The notes under the pieces were generated by a model. That model did not search any database, was not told the DNA's origin, and worked only from the letters and a program-made list of their open reading frames with translations. Positions 1 to 5,615 of a stretch of 6,602 nucleotides of DNA are shown here, in pieces. The stretch spans positions 1 through 6,602 of the forward strand of contig JAEWNX010000012.1 of the NCBI GenBank assembly GCA_023461135.1, in the 5' to 3' direction. The DNA comes from Pseudomonadota bacterium (GTDB taxonomy: Bacteria > Pseudomonadota > Alphaproteobacteria > Caulobacterales > Aquidulcibacteraceae). How positions within the stretch are numbered: position 1 is the first letter of the stretch; each line of letters starts with the position of its first letter. The position numbers were made by a program, and so were the translations under genes.

Positions 1-483
1 GCCGTGGGCCGCCTCTTGCGCGGAGAGGTTGTCCTCAATCACCGCCAGGTGGATTTGCAGCCCGGCGACGGCGTTGTTTACTTCCTGCTGGGTCTGGCCC
101 AGGGCGTGCGCGGTGTCGCCGGCGAGCGCCTCGACGTCGCCGAGGCGGCCGGTGATGTCGAAGATCGAGGTATCGAGCCCGTGGATGACGCCGTCGATGC
201 TGCCGACCGCGTTGCTAAGCCGCCGTTCAAGCGTCTTCAGGCGCTGACGGACGGCAAAACCTTCGGGAGATTCCGGCGGAGGCGCAAAGATCGCCGCTTC
301 TTCGCTGTCAGCCTGGGTTGTCTCTGCCTCGGGAGGGGCCGAGAGCTGATCCAGCACAGCCCGGCGAACGACCAAGTCGGTCAGATAATCCGCCAAGCTT
401 ACGCCGAGGCGCGCGGCTTCCTCCTCCGCCTTTAGGCGGGCGTCGGGGTCGATGCCCCGCAAAACCCAGGAAGTGTCGCTCAT
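1..483 (-). CDS. PodJ-like N-terminal/coiled-coil protein, partial (C-terminus beyond left edge)
   Basis: The minus strand is open from ATG at 483-481 to the window edge, giving 161 residues. The start is well fixed: an in-frame TGA lies just upstream at 504-502, and a GAGG ribosome binding site (493-490) stands six bases before the ATG. The protein begins MSDTSWVLRGIDPDAR and continues through a predicted helix with an LGVSLADYL segment (residues 27-34). This resembles the N-terminus of alphaproteobacterial PodJ-type polar localisation factors and related SEL1-repeat proteins (W-x-x-[KR]-G-I-D-P-x-A-R ... G-[MV]-[TS]-L-x-[ED]-[WY]-L). Residues 46-76 are a Pro/Glu/Ala-rich linker. Residues 77-161 are helical and heptad-like (RLKTLERRL, then repeated Ile/Leu/Val spacing), consistent with coiled coil. 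No membrane segment is visible. In PodJ the N-terminal coiled coil acts in cytoplasmic polar assembly; whether this protein does the same is inference. It could instead be an unnamed family that shares only the N-terminal motif. It is divergent from prkA. Confidence 0.72.
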   Translation of the reverse strand, partial: MSDTSWVLRGIDPDARLKAEEEAARLGVSLADYLTDLVVRRAVLDQLSAPPEAETTQADSEEAAIFAPPPESPEGFAVRQRLKTLERRLSNAVGSIDGVIHGLDTSIFDITGRLGDVEALAGDTAHALGQTQQEVNNAVAGLQIHLAVIEDNLSAQEAAHG

Positions 484-497
484 CGTCGGCCTCGCGC

Positions 498-519
498 TGC
501 CTCAATCCTTCCTGAGGCA
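498..519 (-). promoter_or_regulatory. 7-bp inverted repeat in the 5' leader of the PodJ-like gene
   Basis: TGCCTCA (498-504) and TGAGGCA (513-519) are perfect complements separated by eight bases. The repeat lies 15-36 bases upstream of the leftward ATG at 483, just outside its GAGG ribosome binding site. As RNA it would fold into a 7-bp hairpin whose loop carries a purine-rich AAGGA-like segment. It may be an mRNA leader hairpin tuning translation, or a protein binding site on DNA. No T-run follows it, so it is not an obvious terminator. Confidence 0.35.
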
Positions 520-589
520 TCGTGCTTAAGGGCGCGTAAAATCGAGACTTTTGCCTTTGCTTAAGAAAACGGCGCGGCGCCTGCGGCAG

Positions 590-604
590 GGTCATTCCAT
601 GACC
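590..604. promoter_or_regulatory. Operator-like inverted repeat GGTCAT-N3-ATGACC
   Basis: GGTCAT (590-595), a three-base spacer and ATGACC (599-604) form a perfect 15-bp dyad. It lies 107 bases upstream of the leftward start and about 50 bases upstream of the candidate GGAAC element for prkA. Its short, near-symmetric form between divergent genes fits a dimeric transcription factor site better than a transcript hairpin. The factor cannot be named from sequence alone, and a 6-bp dyad can arise by chance in GC-rich DNA. Confidence 0.3.
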
Positions 605-654
605 GTCCTCCGCCGATTGCAGCAAAAAGTGTAATTGCCAGTTTCCCACGCCAC

Positions 655-680
655 GGAACCGGCAAATCATGTCATGCTTT
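655..680 (+). promoter_or_regulatory. Candidate EcfG-type (general stress response) promoter for prkA-yeaH-spoVR
   Basis: GGAAC at 655-659 (GGAACC to 660) is followed 18 bases later by a TTT run at 678-680. This fits the GGAAC-N18/19-TT form of promoters used by the alphaproteobacterial EcfG/RpoE2-type sigma factor. The stricter GGAAC-N16/17-CGTT form is matched in three of four -10 bases (CTTT at 677-680, N17). Transcription would start near 686, giving a leader of about 130 bases before the prkA ATG. It points only rightward; I found no GGAAC on the minus strand of this region. In enterics yeaGH is RpoS-dependent, so a stress sigma factor here would be functionally consistent. The -10 is imperfect, so this remains a candidate. 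Confidence 0.42.
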
Positions 681-704
681 CACAACGGGGCGGTCCGACG
701 CGCA

Positions 705-748
705 GGCGCGCCGGGAGCTGCCTTTTGGGCGCCAGTTTTCTGATGGCG
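705..748 (+). other. Mutually exclusive small stems in the prkA leader
   Basis: CGCC at 730-733 can pair in two ways. Upstream, GGCGC (705-709) pairs with GCGCC (729-733), followed by AGTTTTC. Downstream, CGCCA (730-734) pairs with TGGCG (744-748) around a nine-base loop. The first stem followed by a short T-run loosely resembles a weak terminator, and the second would disrupt it. Each stem is only 5 bp, so this may be chance pairing in GC-rich DNA. Confidence 0.18.
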
Positions 749-805
749 TGATTGGTTGAGCGTCGAAGCGCGGGGCTCCTTATGTAGAGTCCAGCGGGGC
801 GTGAC

Positions 806-811
806 GGAGGA
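806..811 (+). promoter_or_regulatory. Ribosome binding site of prkA
   Basis: GGAGGA lies three bases before the ATG at 815 (four if GGAGG is counted). It is a strong anti-16S match with slightly short spacing and supports this start codon, which also gives the full family length. Confidence 0.75.
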
Positions 812-814
812 CCG

Positions 815-2755
815 ATGTCTGAAGAACTCTTTCGCAGCTTTGCTCGCTCGTACGAGCAACGCCGCGAAGCGGAAATGTCGCTGCAGGATTTCCTGAGCCT
901 GTGCCGCGACGACCCGATGGCCTACGCGACGGCGCATGAGCGCTTGCTCGCCGCAATCGGCGAACCGCGCATGGTCGATACGTCCAAGGATGCTCGGCTC
1001 GGCCGCATCTTCATGAACCGCACGGTGCGGTTCTATCCGGCGTTCGCCGAATTTTACGGCATGGAAGAGACGATCGAGCGCATCGTCGCCTTCTTCCGTC
1101 ACGCTGCGCAGGGCTTGGAAGAGCGCAAGCAGATTCTTTACCTGCTGGGTCCCGTCGGTGGCGGCAAGTCCTCGCTGGCGGAGCGCCTGAAGGCGCTGAT
1201 GGAAGAGCAGCCGATCTATGTGCTGAAGGCTGGCGATCAGATGAGCCCGGTTTTCGAGCACCCGCTCGGGCTGTTCGATCCGGAAGTGTGGGGCCAGAAG
1301 CTCGAGGACGAGTACGGCATCCCGCAACGCCGCCTGTCCGGCCTGATGAGCCCGTGGTGCGTGAAGCGGCTCGACGAGTTCGGAGGCGACATTACACGCT
1401 TCCGCGTGGCGAAGCTGATGCCGTCGCGCTTGCGCCAGATCGCAGTGGCGAAGACCGAGCCGGGCGACGACAACAACCAGGATGTTTCCTCGCTTGTCGG
1501 CAAGGTCGACATCCGCAAGCTGGAAATGCACGCGCAGAATGACCCGGATGCGTATTCCTATTCAGGGGGTCTCAATCGCGCCAACCAGGGCATGCTCGAA
1601 TTCGTCGAGATGTTCAAAGCGCCGATCAAGATGCTCCACCCGCTGCTGACGGCGACGCAGGAGAGCAATTACGTCGGCACCGAGAACATTGGCGCGATCC
1701 CGTTCCAGGGGATCATCATGGCGCACTCGAACGAATCCGAGTGGCAGACCTTCAAGAACAACAAGAACAACGAGGCGTTCATCGACCGGATCTTCGTGAT
1801 CAAGGTGCCGTATTGCCTGCGGGTGGATGAAGAAAAGAAAATCTACGAAAAGCTGATCCGCGGCTCCGAACTGGCGGAGGCGCCGTGCGCGCCGGCTACG
1901 CTCGAAATGCTGGCGCGTTTCTCGGTGCTCTCGCGCCTCAAGGAGCACGAGAACTCCAACGTGTTCGCCAAGATGCGCGTCTATAACGGCGAGAGCCTCA
2001 AGGAGGTCGACCCCAAGGCGCGTACGCTGCAGGAATACAAGGACGCCGGCGGCGTCGATGAAGGCATGGACGGCATCTCGACGCGCTTTGCCTTCAAGGT
2101 GCTGGCGGCGACCTTCAACCATGACACGCAGGAAGTCGCCGCCGATCCGGTGCACTTGATGTACGTGCTCGAGCAGAACGTGCGGCGCGAGCAATTCCCG
2201 CAGGAGACCGAGAACAAGCTGCTTGAGTTCATCAAGGCCGAACTGGCGCCGCGCTATGCGGAATTCATCGGCAACGAAATCCAGAAGGCGTATCTGGAAT
2301 CCTATCACGATTACGGGCAGAATTTGTTCGACCGCTATGTCGATTACGCGGACGCCTGGATCGAAGACATCGACTTCAAGGATCCGGACACGGGCCAGTT
2401 GCTGAACCGCGAGCTGCTGAACCAGGAATTGTCGAAGATCGAAAAGCCGGCGGGCATCGCGAACCCGAAGGATTTCCGCAACGAAGTGGTGAAGTTCACG
2501 CTCCGCGCGCGCGCGGGCCACGGCGGCAAGAATCCGTCCTGGACCAGCTACGAGAAAATCCGCGAAGTGATCGAGCGGCGCATGTTCTCTCAGGTCGAGG
2601 ACCTGCTGCCGATCATCACCTTCGGCTCGAAGAAGGACGGCGAGACCGAGAAGAAGCACGAGGAGTTCGTGATGCGCATGACCGAGCGCGGCTACACCGA
2701 GCGGCAAGTCCGCCGGCTGGTCGAGTGGTACATGCGCGTGAAGCAAGCGGGGTAA
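815..2755 (+). CDS. prkA: PrkA (YeaG) family AAA+ ATPase / serine protein kinase-like protein
   Basis: The product is a 646-residue cytoplasmic protein, close to the roughly 640 residues usual for PrkA/YeaG. The N-terminal two thirds is an AAA+ module. The Walker A motif is GPVGGGKS at 112-119 (Lys118). A Walker B-position segment, GMLEFVEM, lies at 259-266 with Glu rather than the usual Asp-Glu, as I recall for the family. A sensor-1-like Asn306 sits in IIMAHSNESEW (300-310), and a conserved DRIF (324-327) has a candidate arginine finger, Arg325. From about residue 420 (GISTRF) to the end lies the helical PrkA C-terminal domain. The family was named for serine kinase activity in Bacillus subtilis, and E. 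coli YeaG is linked to nitrogen starvation and stationary phase. Lon-like protease activity has also been reported for a Bacillus member, so the true activity is unsettled and classical kinase motifs are not evident here. It is the first gene of the operon. No frameshift or missing motif is seen. Confidence 0.96.
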   Translation: MSEELFRSFARSYEQRREAEMSLQDFLSLCRDDPMAYATAHERLLAAIGEPRMVDTSKDARLGRIFMNRTVRFYPAFAEFYGMEETIERIVAFFRHAAQGLEERKQILYLLGPVGGGKSSLAERLKALMEEQPIYVLKAGDQMSPVFEHPLGLFDPEVWGQKLEDEYGIPQRRLSGLMSPWCVKRLDEFGGDITRFRVAKLMPSRLRQIAVAKTEPGDDNNQDVSSLVGKVDIRKLEMHAQNDPDAYSYSGGLNRANQGMLEFVEMFKAPIKMLHPLLTATQESNYVGTENIGAIPFQGIIMAHSNESEWQTFKNNKNNEAFIDRIFVIKVPYCLRVDEEKKIYEKLIRGSELAEAPCAPATLEMLARFSVLSRLKEHENSNVFAKMRVYNGESLKEVDPKARTLQEYKDAGGVDEGMDGISTRFAFKVLAATFNHDTQEVAADPVHLMYVLEQNVRREQFPQETENKLLEFIKAELAPRYAEFIGNEIQKAYLESYHDYGQNLFDRYVDYADAWIEDIDFKDPDTGQLLNRELLNQELSKIEKPAGIANPKDFRNEVVKFTLRARAGHGGKNPSWTSYEKIREVIERRMFSQVEDLLPIITFGSKKDGETEKKHEEFVMRMTERGYTERQVRRLVEWYMRVKQAG

Positions 2756-2764
2756 GGCGCTTCG

Positions 2765-4069
2765 ATGCACATCATCGACCGGCGCCTGAACCCGGGCGGC
2801 AAGAGTTTCGCGAACCGTCAGCGCTTCTTGCGGCGCGCGCGCGCGCAGGTGCGGCGCGCGGTGCGAGAAGCTTCAAGCAACCGCTCGATCAAGGATGCAG
2901 GCAAGGGCGGGGAAATCTCCATTCCCGCCGGCGGTGTGCATGAGCCGCATCTGCATCGCTCAAGCCAAGGCGGCACCCGCGACTATGTGCTGCCGGGCAA
3001 TAAGAAGTACATCGAAGGCGACGGCATTCCGCGGCCCGATCAGGGCGGCGGGCAGGGCTCGCGCGCCAGCGATTCCGGAGAGGGCGAAGACGAGTTCCGC
3101 TTTGCGCTCTCGGACGAAGAATATCTCGATCTCTATCTTGAAGACCTCGAACTGCCCGATCTGGCCAAGCGCCAGGTCGCCGGGGCGACCTCGGTGCAAT
3201 GGCGTCAGGCCGGATATTCGGTGTCGGGGCCGCCGGCGCGCATTTCGGTGCCGCGCACGCTGAAACATTCGATGTCCCGGCGCATCGCTCTGAAGCGGCC
3301 GAAGGCCGAGGAGGTCGAGGCGTTGCGCGAGGAGATCGAGCGGCTCGAACGCGAAGGCGGGCACTTCGACGAATTGCAGGAGTTGCGCGCCGAGCTGGAA
3401 AAGCGCGTCCTGCGCACCAAGCGCATTCCGTACATCGATCCGGTGGACGTGCGCTATCGGCGCTTGGAATCGACGCCCAAGCCGATCGCCAAGGCGGTGA
3501 TGTTCTGTCTGATGGACGTTTCCGGCTCGATGAACGAGCATATGAAGGATTTGGCGAAGCGCTTTTATTCGCTGCTCTACCTCTTCCTCAATCGCCGCTA
3601 CGAACACGTGGACGTCGTGTTCATTCGCCATACGCACGAAGCGCAGGAAGTGGATGAGCAAACCTTTTTCTACTCGCGGGAGACGGGCGGCACGGTGGTG
3701 TCGACGGCGCTGTTCAAGATGATGGACATCGTGCGCGACCGTTATCCGGTCAGCGATTGGAATATCTATGCGGCGCAAGCGTCGGATGGCGACAATACAT
3801 CGAGCGACAATGCGGTCGTGCTCGGCCAGCTCCGCGACATCATCCTGCCGATTTGTCAGTACTATGCTTATGTTGAAGTTGGCATGGATGACGAGGAAGA
3901 TCATCCGGGCGCGGGCGAGCCTTCGACCAATCTCTGGCGCGCTTACCGGCGCGTGCCGGACGACCAGCCGTTCGCGATGCGCAAGGTGCGTCATCGCCGC
4001 GACATCTATCCGGTATTCCGCGATCTGTTTGCGCGCCGGCCCGAAGGCGTGGCGGCGGAGGGCGGCTGA
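2765..4069 (+). CDS. yeaH: YeaH/DUF444 family vWA-like protein
   Basis: At 434 residues this is slightly longer than E. coli YeaH (about 427) and clearly of that family. It begins MHIIDRRLNPGGKSFANRQRF, the family signature, with an Arg-rich stretch to about residue 36. A Gly-rich acidic linker covers residues 92-112 and ends in GEDEF. Residues 181-217 are a charged coiled coil (EEVEALREEIERLERE, then ELRAELEKR). The C-terminal half resembles a von Willebrand A domain: a MIDAS DVSGS at Asp251/Ser253/Ser255, TGGT at 307-310 (Thr310), and SDGDN with Asp341/Asp343. It ends with the family-typical DIYPVFRDLF. Such domains bind Mg2+ and mediate protein contacts; in MoxR/vWA pairs they work with an AAA+ partner. 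The ATG follows the prkA stop by nine bases, with only a weak TAAGG upstream, suggesting translational coupling. E. coli YeaH acts with YeaG. The biochemical function is unknown. Confidence 0.95.
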   Translation: MHIIDRRLNPGGKSFANRQRFLRRARAQVRRAVREASSNRSIKDAGKGGEISIPAGGVHEPHLHRSSQGGTRDYVLPGNKKYIEGDGIPRPDQGGGQGSRASDSGEGEDEFRFALSDEEYLDLYLEDLELPDLAKRQVAGATSVQWRQAGYSVSGPPARISVPRTLKHSMSRRIALKRPKAEEVEALREEIERLEREGGHFDELQELRAELEKRVLRTKRIPYIDPVDVRYRRLESTPKPIAKAVMFCLMDVSGSMNEHMKDLAKRFYSLLYLFLNRRYEHVDVVFIRHTHEAQEVDEQTFFYSRETGGTVVSTALFKMMDIVRDRYPVSDWNIYAAQASDGDNTSSDNAVVLGQLRDIILPICQYYAYVEVGMDDEEDHPGAGEPSTNLWRAYRRVPDDQPFAMRKVRHRRDIYPVFRDLFARRPEGVAAEGG

Positions 4070-4071
4070 TG
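4057..4071 (+). promoter_or_regulatory. spoVR ribosome binding site and TGATG stop/start overlap
   Basis: GGAGGG (4057-4062) lies six bases before the spoVR ATG (4069-4071). The yeaH stop TGA (4067-4069) shares its last base with that ATG. The one-base overlap together with a strong site inside the yeaH coding sequence supports termination-reinitiation coupling and near-stoichiometric YeaH and SpoVR. Confidence 0.75.
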
Positions 4072-5607
4072 ACGTTGGCGGCGGACTCCAACCTGTTGTT
4101 CACCGGGCCTGACTGGGATTTCGAGCTGATCAAGCGCGTCCACGAGGCGTGCGGCGAAATCGGCATCAAGGAGATGGGGCTCGATCCTTATCCCAATCAG
4201 ATCGAAGTCATCACCGTCGAGCAGATGCTCGACGCATATGCTTCAACGGGCATGCCGCTGTTTTACCGGCACTGGTCGTTCGGCAAGCATTTCGCGCGCA
4301 ACGAAGCGATGTACCGCAAGGGTTATCAGGGTCTCGCGTACGAGATCGTCATCAACTCCAATCCGTGCATCGTCTACATCATGGAGGAAAACTCCGCGAC
4401 GATGCAGACGCTGGTGCTCGCGCACGCCGGCTATGGCCACAGCCACTTCTTCAAGAACAATTATGTCTTCAAGCAATGGACCGACGCCGACGGCATCCTC
4501 GATTATTTGGAATTCGCGCGCGGCCTGATCGCCAAGTGTGAAGACCGCTACGGACAGGAAGAGGTGGAGCGTGTGCTCGACGCGGCGCACGCGCTGCAAA
4601 GCCACGGCGTCCACCGCTTTCCGCGCAAGCGCATGCCCGACCTGCGGTCGGAGCAAAAGCGCGAGGAAGAGCGCCGCCTGCACGGCGAGCAATTGTTCAA
4701 CGACCTCTGGCGCACGGTGCCGGTCGGCAAACGCAAGCGCAGCAGGGATGAGGATACGCGGCGCAAGGCGCTGCTCGGCCTGCCGGAAGAGAATCTGCTC
4801 TATTTCCTCGAAAAAACGGCGCCGCGGCTTGCCCCATGGCAGCGCGAAGTGCTCCGCATCGTGCGGCTGATCAATCAGTACTTTTATCCGCAGCGCCAGA
4901 CCAAGGTGATGAACGAGGGCTGCGCGACCTACACGCACCATCGCATCATGAATCGCCTGCACGAAAAGGGGCAGATCAGCGACGGTTCGTTCCTTGAGTT
5001 TCTGCATTCGCACACCGGCGTCGTGCTGCAGCCGGGCTTCGACGATCGGCGCTTCTCCGGCATCAATCCGTATGCGCTCGGCTTTGCCATGTGCTGCGAT
5101 ATCGAACGCGTCTGCACGAAACCGACCGACGAAGACCGCGAGTGGATGGCCGACATCGCCGGCAACGGCGATCCCTACGGCACTCTGCGCGACATTTGGG
5201 CCAATTATCGCGACGAGAGCTTCGTCTCGCAATTCCTGTCGCCGCGCGTGATCCGCGAGTTCGGCTTCTTCAGCGTCGTGGACGACGAGGACGAGGAAGA
5301 AATGAACGTCGCCGCGATCCACGACGAGCGCGGCTACCGCAAGATCAAGCGCGCGCTCTCGCATCATTACGACATCGCCTATCGCGACGCCGACATCCAG
5401 ATCGTCGATGTCGATCTCATCGGCGATCGCAAGCTCATGTTGCAGCACCGCGTGCTGGACGGCGTGCTGCTGGAAGAGAACGATACCGAGAAGGTGCTGC
5501 AGCACGTGGCCGATCTGTGGGGCTATGACGTCAAGCTGATCGAGCACGACGATTCCGGCGCGCAACTCGCGGAGCACACGGCGTCGCCACGGCGGCCGTT
5601 CGCCTAA
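4069..5607 (+). CDS. spoVR: SpoVR (YcgB) family protein
   Basis: The product has 512 residues, matching E. coli YcgB (about 510). Family hallmarks run throughout: GPDWDFELI near the start, PNQIEVITVEQMLDAY, H68-WSFGKHF, the long block GLAYEIVINSNPCIVYIMEEN, H119-AGYGHSHFFKNN, DRYGQEEVERVLDAAHAL, QENLLYF-like PEENLLYFLEK, QYFYPQRQTKVMNEGCATYTHH (N282-E283-G284 ... H290-H291), LEFLHSHTG, SGINPYALGFAM and ESFVSQFLSPRV. A strongly acidic run, DDEDEEEM, near residue 407 interrupts a less conserved spot. Bacillus SpoVR is needed for normal spore cortex formation; elsewhere the gene occurs in non-sporulating bacteria and is linked to prkA and yeaH. The clustered His/Glu motifs could bind a metal, but this is inference and no canonical HExxH is present. 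There is no signal peptide or membrane segment, so it is cytoplasmic. It is the last gene of the operon and converges on the helicase gene with one base between stops. Confidence 0.96.
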   Translation: MTLAADSNLLFTGPDWDFELIKRVHEACGEIGIKEMGLDPYPNQIEVITVEQMLDAYASTGMPLFYRHWSFGKHFARNEAMYRKGYQGLAYEIVINSNPCIVYIMEENSATMQTLVLAHAGYGHSHFFKNNYVFKQWTDADGILDYLEFARGLIAKCEDRYGQEEVERVLDAAHALQSHGVHRFPRKRMPDLRSEQKREEERRLHGEQLFNDLWRTVPVGKRKRSRDEDTRRKALLGLPEENLLYFLEKTAPRLAPWQREVLRIVRLINQYFYPQRQTKVMNEGCATYTHHRIMNRLHEKGQISDGSFLEFLHSHTGVVLQPGFDDRRFSGINPYALGFAMCCDIERVCTKPTDEDREWMADIAGNGDPYGTLRDIWANYRDESFVSQFLSPRVIREFGFFSVVDDEDEEEMNVAAIHDERGYRKIKRALSHHYDIAYRDADIQIVDVDLIGDRKLMLQHRVLDGVLLEENDTEKVLQHVADLWGYDVKLIEHDDSGAQLAEHTASPRRPFA

Positions 5608-5615
5608 TCTAGATT
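5606..5615. other. 10-bp palindrome AATCTAGATT at the convergent gene junction
   Basis: AATCTAGATT is a perfect palindrome with a CTAG core (5609-5612). It contains the last two bases of the spoVR TAA (5605-5607) and all of the helicase TAG (5611-5609). It has no stem-loop large enough to be an intrinsic terminator, so neither transcript has an obvious terminator between the genes. Confidence 0.6.

Larger units (their letters stand above)
484..814. other. Divergent intergenic control region
   Basis: These 331 bases separate the PodJ-like gene (leftward) from prkA (rightward), so both genes must be controlled from here. I see no convincing small gene: the open frames on either strand are low-complexity Arg/Pro/Gly translations with no start signal. 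The stretch contains two inverted repeats (498-519 and 590-604), two copies of GCTTAAG 35 bases apart (524-530 and 559-565), a GGAAC-type promoter element (655-680), small competing leader stems (705-748), and the prkA ribosome binding site. A weak housekeeping-type alternative for prkA is TTGAGC (756-761), 18 bases, then TTATGT (780-785). A single GANTC site (GAGTC, 787-791) lies in the leader. I find no clear -35/-10 pair for the leftward gene; TTAAGC/TTTTAC (564-559/541-536) with 17-base spacing is the best but weak. Confidence 0.6.

Noticed and set aside
4..435. Open plus-strand frame of 143 codons at the left edge
   Set aside because: It is antisense to the PodJ-like gene, has no ribosome binding site, and its translation is compositionally odd. 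The minus-strand frame has a good start signal, a recognisable N-terminal motif and coiled-coil character.
617..640. Possible sigma-54 site on the minus strand (TGGCAA...TTGC)
   Set aside because: The spacing between GG and GC is about 14 bases rather than the required 10.
744..759. Possible sigma-54 promoter TGGCGTG...TTGAG upstream of prkA
   Set aside because: The GG and the -12 element are out of register by one base and the GC dinucleotide at -12 is missing, so the strict spacing is not met.
743..787. Tiny upstream reading frames ATG-GCG-TGA (743) and ATG-TAG (782)
   Set aside because: They have no ribosome binding site and such minimal frames occur by chance; there is no evidence of translation.
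680..1531. Open minus-strand frame of about 280 codons over the start of prkA
   Set aside because: Shadow frame produced by third-position GC bias; prkA on the plus strand is unambiguous through its motifs.
1562..2770. Open minus-strand frame of about 400 codons antisense to prkA
   Set aside because: Its His/Arg/Leu-rich translation is typical of antisense to a GC-rich gene. No start signal or known motif is seen.
2960..3994. Open minus-strand frame antisense to yeaH
   Set aside because: Same compositional signature, and yeaH matches its family along the full length on the plus strand.
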